64,000 bases of DNA from UBA10002 sp964373775 (GCA_964373775.1 CAYJWA010000001.1:1-64000); one strand, 5' to 3'; counted from the first letter of the stretch, positions 23,688 through 32,419 are shown. Program-made: numbers and translations. The notes: generated from the letters alone by a model not told the origin.

Positions 23688-24875
23688 ATGAAATGCTTGT
23701 TGTGCCGCAAGAATAAAACCATTAAACTTCTTGATCTTGGGAAACAGCCTCTCGCGAATAAATATCCCGCGAGCGAGGCGCTATTCAAAACGGAAGATTT
23801 TTTCCCTCTGGTCGTTTTTTTCTGCGCCAATTGCAAAAATGTCCAACTCGGGACCATCGTCTCCCGAGAAAGGATGTTTGAGGACTATTATTACCTCTCT
23901 TCAGTCAACCCGGGACTGGTAAGACATTTTGAACAACTGGCAGAGAATCTGTCCAAGGCAAAATTTGTCGTGGATATCGGTTCTAATGACGGCATCTTGC
24001 TTAAACCTCTGAAGGAGAGGGGCGTAAAAGCGATTGGAGTTGACCCCTCTATCAATGTCGGGAAAATTGCCAATGACGCGGGGCTCACGACCATTGTCGC
24101 CTTCTTCAATCAAGAGATTGTCCAAACAATAATAAAGCAGTACGGTAAACCGGATGTGGTGGTCGCATCAAGTATCTTCACTCACCTCGAAGACCCTCAT
24201 CAGTTTATTGAGGCAGTGAAAGAGTTGATGACTCCAGACGGTGATTTTATTATAGAGGTTGAGTATATAGGAGATATCTTAAAAGAGGTTCAGTTTGAAA
24301 GATTCTATTTGGACAGAGTATTTTATTATTCACTGACCTCGCTCAAGCATCTATTTGAAGCGCACGAGATGTACATAGCCGACGCGGAAAAGATAGAACC
24401 CCACGGTGGATCGCTCCGGGTAATCGCTCGCAAAAGAGGAGCTCCGGGAAAAATGTCGGCGAGGACTAAACGCGTGCTTCGCGAAGAGGCAGCAAAATTG
24501 ACTCCGACCACACTCAAGAAATTTAAACAAAAAGTGGAAAGTTATATCGGCGCTTTTCGCGACAAACTCAAAGAATACAAGAAGCTGAAATTAAAAGTTG
24601 CAGGGTATGGCGCTCCCGCCCGAGTGGCGACCATAACCAATTTCGGCAAAATCGGGCAGGAGCTTATTGAATTTATTGTGGATGACAGTCCTCTGAAACA
24701 AAACAGGTTTAGTCCGGGAATGCACATTCCGATTGTGCCAAATAATTATCTTGGGAGACATAAACCAGATATTTTGGTAGTCTTTGCCTACGAATATTTT
24801 GATGACATTAAGAAAAAAACCGTGGGTGGAAATTATCGGTATCTTATTGCCATTCCGCCAAGAGAGGTTACATAA
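23688..24875 (+). CDS. Sugar C-methyltransferase (zinc-binding N-terminus), second copy
   Basis: A 395-residue protein with the same three parts as the one at 9426: CLLC and CANC zinc ligands around LDLGKQPLANKY, the SAM motif VDIGSNDGILL near 92, and the C-terminal GYGAPARVATITNF domain. The conserved EVEYIGDIL and HGGSLRV segments are present. It would methylate a carbon of a keto-deoxysugar nucleotide. The stop is followed after 14 bases by the UXS-like gene, which suggests co-transcription. Confidence 0.8.
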   Translation: MKCLLCRKNKTIKLLDLGKQPLANKYPASEALFKTEDFFPLVVFFCANCKNVQLGTIVSRERMFEDYYYLSSVNPGLVRHFEQLAENLSKAKFVVDIGSNDGILLKPLKERGVKAIGVDPSINVGKIANDAGLTTIVAFFNQEIVQTIIKQYGKPDVVVASSIFTHLEDPHQFIEAVKELMTPDGDFIIEVEYIGDILKEVQFERFYLDRVFYYSLTSLKHLFEAHEMYIADAEKIEPHGGSLRVIARKRGAPGKMSARTKRVLREEAAKLTPTTLKKFKQKVESYIGAFRDKLKEYKKLKLKVAGYGAPARVATITNFGKIGQELIEFIVDDSPLKQNRFSPGMHIPIVPNNYLGRHKPDILVVFAYEYFDDIKKKTVGGNYRYLIAIPPREVT

Positions 24876-24889
24876 CTGTTTAAACAACC

Positions 24890-26026
24890 ATGTCCGAAAA
24901 AATAATTAAGGAAGATATAGCGACCATCGCCAAGGGTTTGGGGAAAGATGCCAAAAAATTAGAGGGCAAAACCGTTTTTCTTAGTGGAGGCGGAGGATTT
25001 TTGGGAAAGTATATCGTTGGCACGATCTGCTACTTGAACGATAATATACTCTCGAAACCCTGTCGCGTCATATCCGTTGATAACTTTATCACCGGTAAAG
25101 CTCATCCACACTTCAATTACAAAGGGCGTCATGACGTTCTTGAGGTCTGGGGCGACATTACGGAGCGGCTTCCGATCCGCGAGTCTCTTCACTACATTAT
25201 TCACGCCGCGGGGCTCGCTTCGCCGGTCTACTACAAAAAATATCCTCTTGAAACTATTGACAGTGCGGTTGCCGGAGTCAGGCATCTCTTGGAGCTCGCC
25301 AGAAAAAATAAAGAAACCATAGAAGGGTTCCTATTTTTCAGTTCTAGCGAAATCTACGGTGACCCAGATGAAAAGGCGGTGCCGACGCCCGAAACCTACC
25401 ACGGATATGTTTCTTCCGTAGGTCCCCGCGCCTGTTATGATGAATCAAAGCGTCTGGGTGAAACCATTACCACTATCTATTTCGAGCAATTTGGAATACC
25501 GGGCAAAATTGTCAGACAGTTTAACGTGTTCGGCCCCGGCATGGACCACAATGACCGTAGAGTGGTTCCGATGTTCGCGTACAAGGCGCTTAACAAAGAG
25601 TCAATTCCGGTGCACGGCGATGGTCGCCAGACCAGGACATTCTGCTACATCACCGACGCCATCACCGGTTTTTTAAAGGTGCTTCTGCTGGGCAAGCCAG
25701 GCCATGCCTACAATATCGGCAACAAAGACAATGAGATTTCCATGCGCGACTTAGCGCGACTCTTCGTAGACATTGAAGGCGGCGGTGCTTCATTTGAGCT
25801 CATACCCTATCCTGAAACGTATCCCGCGGGAGAGCCCCAAAGACGCTGTCCCGACCTCTCAAAAGCCGAGCTACACCTCGCATACAAAGCGGCCGTGTCT
25901 CTCAAGAAAGGGTTGGCTCGCTTCATTGATTGGTGCCGAAGCGAAGAAATGTATGTTGGAAAGACGCACACAACGAAAACCAAAGTAAAATTTCAACCGA
26001 AGCGAAAAACTAGAAAAACTCGCTAA
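24890..26026 (+). CDS. NAD-dependent sugar epimerase/decarboxylase (UDP-glucuronate decarboxylase-like)
   Basis: A 378-residue extended SDR. The NAD loop is SGGGGFLGK (32-40), with Gly where others have Ala. HAAGLASPVYYKKYPLET, FFSSSEIYGDP and GPRACYDESKRLGE (Tyr and Lys of the active site) follow the pattern of UDP-glucuronate decarboxylase (UXS) and its relatives. An N-terminal extension of about 25 residues and a basic C-terminal tail (KFQPKRKTRKTR) are extra. The product may be UDP-xylose or another epimerised sugar. The stop overlaps the next start (TAATG). Confidence 0.7.
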   Translation: MSEKIIKEDIATIAKGLGKDAKKLEGKTVFLSGGGGFLGKYIVGTICYLNDNILSKPCRVISVDNFITGKAHPHFNYKGRHDVLEVWGDITERLPIRESLHYIIHAAGLASPVYYKKYPLETIDSAVAGVRHLLELARKNKETIEGFLFFSSSEIYGDPDEKAVPTPETYHGYVSSVGPRACYDESKRLGETITTIYFEQFGIPGKIVRQFNVFGPGMDHNDRRVVPMFAYKALNKESIPVHGDGRQTRTFCYITDAITGFLKVLLLGKPGHAYNIGNKDNEISMRDLARLFVDIEGGGASFELIPYPETYPAGEPQRRCPDLSKAELHLAYKAAVSLKKGLARFIDWCRSEEMYVGKTHTTKTKVKFQPKRKTRKTR

Positions 26027-26949
26027 TGAAAACTCTTGCGCTAATCGGTGTCGGCAAATGGGGTAAGAATATAGTTTCAACTTTGGAAACAATTCCCGAC
26101 GCCAATTTAAAATATCTATCCGCTCGCGACCTAGAATCGCTGTCTTCGTATGGAGAGAAACATGAAAAGGTATCTGACTGGCATGTACTTCTAAAAAAGA
26201 AAGATCTTGATGCGGTACTCATCGCTACCCCTCCCTCCCCGCACTGCATGCTCATAGAATCAGCCCTCAAAGCCGGCAAGCATGTTTTTGTGGAGAAACC
26301 GATGGTGCTTTCTTCGGATGAGGCAAAACGAATTCAAAAGCTCGTTGCTTCAACGGGGAACGTTTTCATGGTGGGCTATCAGTACCTCTTTAACGACAAT
26401 ATACGCTACATAAAAAAGGAAATTGAGAAGGGAACACTTGGGAAGATTCTCTCCGTTAAGAGCGAACATATCGTAAGTCCCTCGCGCCCAGATGTGAACA
26501 TCTTCTGGGATGCCGGACCACACCCGCTCTCGGTGTTTCAATATTTATTCAATCCTCAAAATTTGATTTCCGCCGAAGGAAGCATCAAACATGACAGAGC
26601 TTCCATACAACTAAAATTTTCCGCCAGAGGCGGATCCGCCTCTGGCGGAGAAAACGCTTCGTCACTCGAAATTATCGCCGCTTGTTTCGGGCAAACCAAA
26701 GTTAGAAAACTGACCGTTACGGGGGAAAAAGCGACTGCGGTCTTGGACGAAACTTTGGAAAGAAATAAACTCGCTATTCTCAAAGACGGAACCGTCTGTT
26801 ACCCGGAAATTGATTCAAGAGAATCGCTTCGAAACGAACTGGAACATTTCATCCGTTGCATTCAAACCGGCTCGACACCGCTCACTGATATTCATTTCGG
26901 CTGTCGGATAACCGAGTGGCTTGAAACCATTTCAAAGCTACTTACATAG
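26026..26949 (+). CDS. Gfo/Idh/MocA-family oxidoreductase with in-frame palindromic insert
   Basis: A 307-residue NAD(P)-dependent oxidoreductase. LIGVGKWGKNI is the dinucleotide loop and VEKP (89-92) carries the catalytic lysine. Family members reduce or oxidise sugar nucleotides. Residues 199-208 (ARGGSASGGE) are encoded by a perfect 28-base palindrome (26621-26648) which sits between two beta strands of the C-terminal domain and keeps the frame. The start overlaps the UXS-like gene by one base, so both are co-translated. Confidence 0.78.
   Translation: MKTLALIGVGKWGKNIVSTLETIPDANLKYLSARDLESLSSYGEKHEKVSDWHVLLKKKDLDAVLIATPPSPHCMLIESALKAGKHVFVEKPMVLSSDEAKRIQKLVASTGNVFMVGYQYLFNDNIRYIKKEIEKGTLGKILSVKSEHIVSPSRPDVNIFWDAGPHPLSVFQYLFNPQNLISAEGSIKHDRASIQLKFSARGGSASGGENASSLEIIAACFGQTKVRKLTVTGEKATAVLDETLERNKLAILKDGTVCYPEIDSRESLRNELEHFIRCIQTGSTPLTDIHFGCRITEWLETISKLLT
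26617..26653. repeat. Palindromic element inserted in frame in a coding gene
   Basis: Core 26621-26648 is a perfect palindrome centred on GGCGGATCCGCC, flanked by TTTT on the left and AGAAAA on the right. The intergenic copy at 28499-28547 has the same core and flanks. Confidence 0.75.
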
Positions 26950-26993
26950 GGTTACCCTTGTATTTTAAGTGAACAAGCCGGGCATAAAAATCC

Positions 26994-27022
26994 TTGACAT
27001 CTTGTTGCTAGTATGATAGACT
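26994..27022 (+). promoter_or_regulatory. Extended -10 promoter of the gene at 27115
   Basis: TTGACA (26994-26999), 17 bases, TAGACT (27017-27022) with TGA before the -10. It marks a transcription unit separate from the glycan genes upstream. Confidence 0.65.
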
Positions 27023-27114
27023 ACGGACAGTGAAGTTCACAATCCAAAAATCAAATAAGACCTAAGAAAAAGCTCAATACAGACACGGAAACGGGTACAG
27101 AAAGTTTCTGTAAG

Positions 27115-27651
27115 TTGCTAAGTACGCCGCCGAGAAGAGACAGGGGATTCGTCAAGGAACGCAGGTTTGAAAAAGTTTCCACTGCCCATTTGCTGGCAGT
27201 GTTGCTTCCTCCACTCGACGAAATCAAAGACGAGCTCGAGGCCCGCGGTCCAGAAATTGTTTGGAAAGTTATTGCAAGACTGAGACGTTTCCAGGACACA
27301 CAGTATGGCTATTACCCTTGGAGCGTCAAGAAAGATTATTGGGAGGTTTTTCTGCTCCTCTCGGTGATTCTGGAAAATGCCCGACCAAAACACGCCAGGA
27401 CACTTGCGGGAATGCTCTCCTGGGAAAGCATGGTCGGTATGAGTTATGGTGGAATGATCGTGGAAACACTCGAAAAGATCGGCAACAGTTCGGTTGTTCG
27501 TCTACTCAGGGAACATCGAAGAATGCTCAAGGCATTCTATCGGAAAAACCCTTCCAGTGATCGTGAGTCAGAGAAAGAGACACCGACTGCGAGATCATAT
27601 CGTTTGAAGGGTATCAAAAGGGCCATTAAGGCCTGTGATCAAAGAGAATGA
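27115..27651 (+). CDS. Hypothetical protein, helical
   Basis: A basic protein of about 178 residues if translation starts at TTG 27115. There is no ATG before residue 103 or so, and the frame is open back to 27034, so the true start is uncertain. The sequence looks helical (LLAVLLPPLDEIKDELEARG, VVRLLREHRRMLKAFYRK) with a charged C-terminus (SDRESEKE, KGIKRAIKACDQRE). I recognise no family. A good promoter upstream and a terminator (27717-27760) downstream support expression of a single gene. Confidence 0.5.
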   Translation: MLSTPPRRDRGFVKERRFEKVSTAHLLAVLLPPLDEIKDELEARGPEIVWKVIARLRRFQDTQYGYYPWSVKKDYWEVFLLLSVILENARPKHARTLAGMLSWESMVGMSYGGMIVETLEKIGNSSVVRLLREHRRMLKAFYRKNPSSDRESEKETPTARSYRLKGIKRAIKACDQRE

Positions 27652-27716
27652 AAAACGAAACCGTCTGCCTAGGTCTTTCTGGTAGCAAAGCGCTGATCCT
27701 TCGAAGCCATAGCGAG

Positions 27717-27760
27717 CCGGTAGTTTTGCCAACGTTTAGAAGCAAAACTACCGGTTTTTT
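27717..27760 (+). terminator. Rho-independent terminator
   Basis: CCGGTAGTTTTGC (27717-27729) pairs perfectly with GCAAAACTACCGG (27742-27754), followed by TTTTTT. Confidence 0.88.
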
Positions 27761-27792
27761 ATAAACCAAGAATCGAAAAAATTGTACTAAAT

Positions 27793-27821
27793 AGAAAAGG
27801 GCCGTGAACTGGTCACGGCCC
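27793..27821 (-). terminator. Rho-independent terminator of the leftward cupin gene
   Basis: GGGCCGTGA and TCACGGCCC (27799-27821) form the stem; on the minus strand TTTT follows. It lies 45 bases past the cupin stop. Confidence 0.8.
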
Positions 27822-27865
27822 TGCGAAAACTGAAAAGAGAAACTATTTTACTATTGATGCCGCGT

Positions 27866-28252
27866 TCATTCCCGGCACTCCGGCACTGAAGGCCAACGCA
27901 CGGTCATACCAAATGATGGCGCTTCGATAACCCGGACTTGCTTTTTGCAACCTGGCGGAAGGATAACATAGTCCCGGTTGGAGCCCTTGAGTTCAATAGC
28001 CTGGGGAACAAAAGCACCATTCCCGTCGGGGACTTCAAGCATGAGCCTAAGCGTACCCTTTTCCACTATGATGAACTCGGTACCCCCGAACTCTTTCTGC
28101 CCGTAGTTCGGCTGGCTATCGTAGTGCCAGATTTTAATCTCTAAGTCTTTGCTGTTGCCGAGACCTTCCGGGATAAAGTACCCCACCACCCATCCTTTTC
28201 TTGCCGATGCGGCTGCGTCTGCCGCGTTTCCAACGATAATTTCCTGAAGCAC
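27866..28252 (-). CDS. Cupin-fold protein
   Basis: A 128-residue protein starting with GTG 28252, with the strong Shine-Dalgarno GGAGG four bases upstream. GTEFIIVEKGTLRLMLEVPD (57-76) resembles the first cupin motif and YVILPPGCKKQVRVIEAPSFGMTVRWPS the second; few of the usual metal-binding His are present, so it may bind ligand rather than catalyse. IWHYDSQPNYGQKEFGG precedes the barrel. It has its own consensus promoter (28325-28352) with a GTTCC/GGAAC dyad in the leader and a terminator, which suggests separate regulation. Confidence 0.6.
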   Translation of the reverse strand: MLQEIIVGNAADAAASARKGWVVGYFIPEGLGNSKDLEIKIWHYDSQPNYGQKEFGGTEFIIVEKGTLRLMLEVPDGNGAFVPQAIELKGSNRDYVILPPGCKKQVRVIEAPSFGMTVRWPSVPECRE

Positions 28253-28293
28253 GAGACCTCCATGGCTGAGATTAGACGATGATCAGCGAAAAT

Positions 28294-28306
28294 GTTCCCA
28301 AGGAAC
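28294..28306. promoter_or_regulatory. Dyad GTTCC-N3-GGAAC in the cupin leader
   Basis: GTTCC (28294-28298) and GGAAC (28302-28306) are exact complements, about 20 bases downstream of the -10. Same half-site as the dyad at 13310. Confidence 0.4.
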
Positions 28307-28324
28307 GTTTATTGATCTCCCTAC

Positions 28325-28352
28325 ATTATACACATATTTGCTAGCCTGTCAA
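28325..28352 (-). promoter_or_regulatory. Consensus promoter of the cupin gene
   Basis: On the minus strand TTGACA (28352-28347), 16 bases, TATAAT (28330-28325): both hexamers are perfect. Confidence 0.75.
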
Positions 28353-28386
28353 GCTTTCGTGCGGTAACTATCCACACCTCTTAATT

Positions 28387-28405
28387 CTCCCTTTACTAAA
28401 GGGAG
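28387..28405. repeat. Short hairpin CTCCCTTT / AAAGGGAG
   Basis: Perfect 8-bp stem around ACT in the 500-bp gap 28253-28756. Apart from this hairpin, the cupin promoter and the palindrome at 28499, I see nothing functional in that gap. Confidence 0.5.
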
Positions 28406-28498
28406 TGGCCATAGGCCGAGGGATTTTTCTGATTCATAATAAATACTCTCTATGGGCGAGCTCGCCCCGAGCTTTAGCCGCCCTCGAAGACTCGGGCA

Positions 28499-28547
28499 CC
28501 TCCTTTTCCGCCGAAGGCGGATCCGCCTTTGGCGGAAGAAAAGGAGG
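28499..28547. repeat. Large palindromic element, intergenic copy
   Basis: A near-perfect palindrome: CCTCCTTTT at the left, AAAAGGAGG at the right, and CCGCC-GAAGGCGGATCCGCC-TTTGGCGG in the centre. The core and the TTTTCCGCC/GGCGGAAGAAAA arms match the in-frame copy at 26617. Confidence 0.75.
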
Positions 28548-28756
28548 AATTAAGCCATTTTTCGGGAGGTGTGGACACTTACTTCGTGCGGGGAAACGAT
28601 TCGTATTCTCATTCGCCTTTTTCCTTTATTATTTTTCTTCATAACGCTTAATTTTACCTTAAGCGTTGCATTTCATTGTTGAACTAGCCGTAGTCTCGTG
28701 TACGCTTTGGAGTACGTGTGATATGCTAGAAAACGTTTTTATAATATCCAAGGGAC

Positions 28757-30496
28757 ATGTCACACAGCGAACGTATCGCTTATTTTATTCACGAACATAA
28801 ATCGGCACTTTTAAGCGCGCTTGTTGCCGCGGTGGTGGTCTTTCTGCCCGCGTTCCTCTATCCGTTCATGGCGGATTCCTATAAAGGAATCAATGTCGGC
28901 AATTTTGGCGTTGATGAGTTTCATTATCTTTCCATGGGGAAGGAATTGTTAGAAGGGAATGGTTTGGGAAATTTGTTTTTGCGTGAAGGTAAAGATCAAG
29001 GTAACCCCGAGCAGAAATATACTCCGTATCTTGTGCTTCCCGTCAAATGGTTCGGGTTGGAGGATACCATCACGATTGTTACCTTGACCACTGTCTACGG
29101 AATGATTGGCGTCTTTATATTAGTGCTCCTCATTTATTTGTTCGCGTTGCAACTCTCTCACGATAAGCAACTTTCTCTTATCTCTGCGCTTTTTGTTGTG
29201 CTCGGCTATAATTTTCTGACGAACTATCTTCCATTTTATTTTGTTAACCTTTATTCGCGTCCTCTTATCCCGCTAACGCCTGCGCTCGGAGTATTCCTAT
29301 ATTTGAATTTATTATTGAAGAGCTTACAGAGTCCAAAGCGAAGATATGTATGGTTGGCCGGCATTGCTTTCGGGTTGTCATTTTATATTTATTTTTATGC
29401 GTGGACCTTTATCTCGGTAGTATCGGTTATTCTTTCTGCGTTTTATTTCTTTATTAAAAAAGAAACCGAGCAGTGCAAAAAAATACTTCAGATAACACTT
29501 ATTGGTTTTCTTCTGGGTTCCGTTGAACTCTTCCTTTTGTTTTCATTTTCCGCTACCGATATGGGCAAACAGATTTTGCTGTATGGGGGAGGGACATTAA
29601 CCAATGTTTTTACTATCGTGAAGATTTCATGGTTCGCGCTTATGTTCTCTCTTGTTTATTGGTATTGGCATCGAGACGACCCGAATATACCGATTATGCT
29701 CGCGCTTATTCTTTCCGGCATTGTGGCTATTAACCAGGGGGTTATCACAGGAAGAGAATTTCAACGGTTTCACTATTTCTGGTATTTCATCTTGCCAACG
29801 GTCACCGTTTTTGGGTTGTATATGACATGGAAGATTATCCAATCGGAGAAACTTCGGAAATTGCTGTTCTATTTTATTTTTACAGCGGCGTTTGTTAACG
29901 GCGCCGTTCAATCATACATAGGAACTCTTACCACACTCCCTATGAAAAACCACATGCAGTACTATCAGCCGATTATAGAGTACCTTAATCGAGAAGAAAG
30001 CCCAGCGGTTATTCTAGGGTCCGATCAGTTTAACGAAGGATTGTTTACAACCTACACCAAACACGATTTATTTTGGCAACACCAAGCGTTGGTGTATAAC
30101 ACCTCCATCTTTACGCTTCGCGACGCTCTGTTCGTGTACCTCTATTTGAATAGAGAATCGCGTGATGACATTCTCGCGTTTGTGCGAGATTCAACGACAC
30201 CAAATAATGATTATAAAGATCTGTATACCCAACTCCGAAGATATTACACGGATCCAACTTCCCCTGGAAAAGAGCGACTTTCCGTAAAAGAGTTTGATGA
30301 GAGAATCGTATTTGACTATAATGTGTTCAGACAAAATCCGGACAATGTTAAAGATGTGTTGCGAGCGCACGGGGTAAACTATGTGGTATGGGATAAAAGT
30401 GTAAATCCAGAGTGGGACCTTTCTCCTATATCAGGTCTTACGACACTTGTTTCCAGCAATGATATTTATCTATATTCCATAGAGTATGGAAATTAA
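28757..30496 (+). CDS. Polytopic membrane protein, GT-C-like (paralog of 21063)
   Basis: A 579-residue protein. MSHSERIAYFIHEHKSALLSAL starts it; the first outer loop is DSYKGINVGNFGVDEFHYLS, with the acidic DE pair and EGNGLGN nearly as in the 21063 protein; 10 or more helices follow, then ITGREFQRFHYFWYF and a soluble end with NPEWDLSPISGL. I infer a glycosyltransferase of the GT-C type that uses a lipid-linked donor outside the membrane; no family name is claimed. AAGGGAC precedes the ATG and TATAAT lies 11 bases before it. The end overlaps a methyltransferase gene by 11 bases. Confidence 0.6.
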   Translation: MSHSERIAYFIHEHKSALLSALVAAVVVFLPAFLYPFMADSYKGINVGNFGVDEFHYLSMGKELLEGNGLGNLFLREGKDQGNPEQKYTPYLVLPVKWFGLEDTITIVTLTTVYGMIGVFILVLLIYLFALQLSHDKQLSLISALFVVLGYNFLTNYLPFYFVNLYSRPLIPLTPALGVFLYLNLLLKSLQSPKRRYVWLAGIAFGLSFYIYFYAWTFISVVSVILSAFYFFIKKETEQCKKILQITLIGFLLGSVELFLLFSFSATDMGKQILLYGGGTLTNVFTIVKISWFALMFSLVYWYWHRDDPNIPIMLALILSGIVAINQGVITGREFQRFHYFWYFILPTVTVFGLYMTWKIIQSEKLRKLLFYFIFTAAFVNGAVQSYIGTLTTLPMKNHMQYYQPIIEYLNREESPAVILGSDQFNEGLFTTYTKHDLFWQHQALVYNTSIFTLRDALFVYLYLNRESRDDILAFVRDSTTPNNDYKDLYTQLRRYYTDPTSPGKERLSVKEFDERIVFDYNVFRQNPDNVKDVLRAHGVNYVVWDKSVNPEWDLSPISGLTTLVSSNDIYLYSIEYGN

Positions 30497-31208
30497 GACA
30501 TACAATGATTTGGATGTCTTTGAGGAAACACATTGGTGGTATATAGGGAGGTATCGTATTATTGAAAGCTTTTTACAAAGATATTCTTTCAAAATAGGGC
30601 GAGTTCTTGATATCGGAGCTGGAACCGGCTACAACACACTTCTCTTGGGGCGCTACGTTCGGGAAGTATATGCTCTTGAACCAGCCGAGGCTGCAATTAA
30701 ACTATTTAAAAACAAGCAGGTAACTGTTTTTCAAAGCGATCTTACTTCGTTTGTTCCTCCTTTCCAGTTTGACTTGGCCACCCTTTTTGACGTATTAGAA
30801 CATATCAAAGACGATACTACCGCTCTGATTCGGATTAGAAGTTTCCTTTCTAGCAACGGGAAGGTTATTATTACAGTTCCCGCTTTACCGATATTGTGGA
30901 GCGCCCACGATAAAGTCCATCATCATTTTAGGAGGTATACGAAACGGACATTAAAAGAAGTCGTTGAAAAGGCAGGTTTTTCGATCGTTCGAATGACCTA
31001 TTTCAATTTTTATCTTTTTCCTATTATTTTAATTGTCAGGATTTTAGGAAGAGTGTTTCCCCAAAAACAGGACTCCGATTTCAGGCATCTCCCTAAACTC
31101 ATCAATACATTTCTTGCCTCAGTGTTTGGTTCCGAACGATATCTACTTCAGTTTCTGGATATCCCGCTTGGCGTGTCACTTGTATGCGTTTTAGAAAAAG
31201 CCGAATAA
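30486..31208 (+). CDS. Class I SAM-dependent methyltransferase
   Basis: A 240-residue protein. VLDIGAGTGYNTLLLG (39-54) is motif I, YALEPAEAAI the acidic second motif and ATLFDVLEHIKDD near 98 the third; HDKVHHHFRRYTKRTL near 138 is common in Methyltransf_11/23 proteins beside glycan genes. An aromatic stretch THWWYIGRYRII at the start may recognise the acceptor. It overlaps the upstream membrane protein by 11 bases, so coupled translation is likely. The methylated atom is unknown. Confidence 0.75.
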   Translation: MEIKTYNDLDVFEETHWWYIGRYRIIESFLQRYSFKIGRVLDIGAGTGYNTLLLGRYVREVYALEPAEAAIKLFKNKQVTVFQSDLTSFVPPFQFDLATLFDVLEHIKDDTTALIRIRSFLSSNGKVIITVPALPILWSAHDKVHHHFRRYTKRTLKEVVEKAGFSIVRMTYFNFYLFPIILIVRILGRVFPQKQDSDFRHLPKLINTFLASVFGSERYLLQFLDIPLGVSLVCVLEKAE

Positions 31209-31211
31209 TTC

Positions 31212-32093
31212 TCACAACGTTGCTTTTTCGTTTTTGACACACCATATATTGAAAAACTCACTGGCGTGTGAGCCGTCCTTGGGTTTTGGTAGCAACGCGT
31301 CAAACTTAGTGTTTCGGACCGGCGAAAGCCTGGTAAGACCGTTTTGAGTTACTGCGGAAATCTCAAATCCGTGCCGTTCAATACTTTGTAGAAACGCGAG
31401 CGGAGTGCTTCCGGCCGCTTCTATCCACGCCGGCGCGAATTCCGTGACAAGAATCTTTGCGCTAGCGAGCGTTCGTGTCATTCCGCGAAGCGCAGATACC
31501 TCTCCGCCTTCAATATCCATTTTTATGATATCGACGCGCTGGATGTGTTTTTGTTCGCGCCACGAATCAAGCGTTGTAGAGATTACCGTAATCTTTTTCT
31601 TAGCAAAATTAAGCGGCACATTCGGAAGGGTGCTGTGCGCTCCGCTTTTGTCGTCATAGTGATAAAAATCAATGACGCCGCCCCTATCTGTAAGCGCAAG
31701 TTGTTCGCGGCACACATTACCGCGTCCTCGCGTATTCTGTTCAAGTAACGCATAGTTTGTCGGGTCAGCCTCAAATGCGTACACGCAACCGCGCTTCCCG
31801 ACTAGAGCGGAAAAAAGGCGAGTGAAATACCCGATGTGCGCTCCTATATCAACGACTACCATTCCTGGTTTTAGAATTTTTTTGAAGAGCGCGCACGTAT
31901 CTTTTTCGTACATTCCGAAAAGCATATCCAGTTTCCACCGGCGGATATAGTTTGTCGGGAACGAAAAACATTTTGCGAGGGCAATAAGTTTTGTCAGAAA
32001 ATCAAGAATCGCGTAAATACCTCGGTCAAGCCAAGGAGCGTGTACCCATGTTCTATATAACTTCCGGAGTGCGGTTATCATATGCGTAAACAT
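31212..32093 (-). CDS. FkbM-family methyltransferase
   Basis: A 293-residue protein. VVVDIGAHIGYFTRLFSALVG near 76 is the FkbM motif I, VYAFEADPTNYALLEQN the second, and VDIIKMDIEGGEVSALRGM near 180 the third, with the diagnostic D-I-E-G. FkbM enzymes O-methylate sugars or polyketides. The N-terminal 60 residues are basic and partly hydrophobic. Another FkbM protein is at 45193. It converges on the gene at 30486 with a three-base gap. The start could also be the ATG 12 bases inside. Confidence 0.8.
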   Translation of the reverse strand: MFTHMITALRKLYRTWVHAPWLDRGIYAILDFLTKLIALAKCFSFPTNYIRRWKLDMLFGMYEKDTCALFKKILKPGMVVVDIGAHIGYFTRLFSALVGKRGCVYAFEADPTNYALLEQNTRGRGNVCREQLALTDRGGVIDFYHYDDKSGAHSTLPNVPLNFAKKKITVISTTLDSWREQKHIQRVDIIKMDIEGGEVSALRGMTRTLASAKILVTEFAPAWIEAAGSTPLAFLQSIERHGFEISAVTQNGLTRLSPVRNTKFDALLPKPKDGSHASEFFNIWCVKNEKATL

Positions 32094-32149
32094 TGATATA
32101 TAAAGTATACCGCATAACTTTGCGTTAATACTCTAGTTATTTATACTAT

Positions 32150-32371
32150 TAGGACTTACGCACTTTCTCGTTTTCCGGTGTCATTCTAGTGAAAACTGGA
32201 ATCGAGAGTATGCAGTATAGTCCTGGATCCCCGCCTCCGCGGTTGAGAAGCGAAACCTCCCGCTTCGCAAGACTTTTTGAGATAATTTCCGAATTATCCA
32301 AAAGGTGGACAGTTCCTGTATGGAATGATAGAGGAAGAATACACGAAATATGCTAAAATGCGTAAGTCCTG
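32150..32371. mobile_element. MITE-like element, copy 1 (222 bp)
   Basis: Inverted ends TAGGACTTACGCA (32150-32162) and, on the complement, CAGGACTTACGCA (32371-32359), flanked by the direct repeat ACTAT (32145-32149 and 32372-32376). There is no reading frame for a transposase inside. It fills most of the 326-bp gap before the gene at 32420. The second copy is at 42104. The parent IS family is not identified. Confidence 0.75.
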
Positions 32372-32419
32372 ACTATAACTGTTACTCGAGGATTTTTAAA
32401 TGTTTTTGATGCCGTCACC

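Noticed and set aside
28440..28650. Small ORF in the gap before 28757
   Set aside because: The frame is made of palindromic repeat sequence, has no ribosome site and no recognisable protein pattern.
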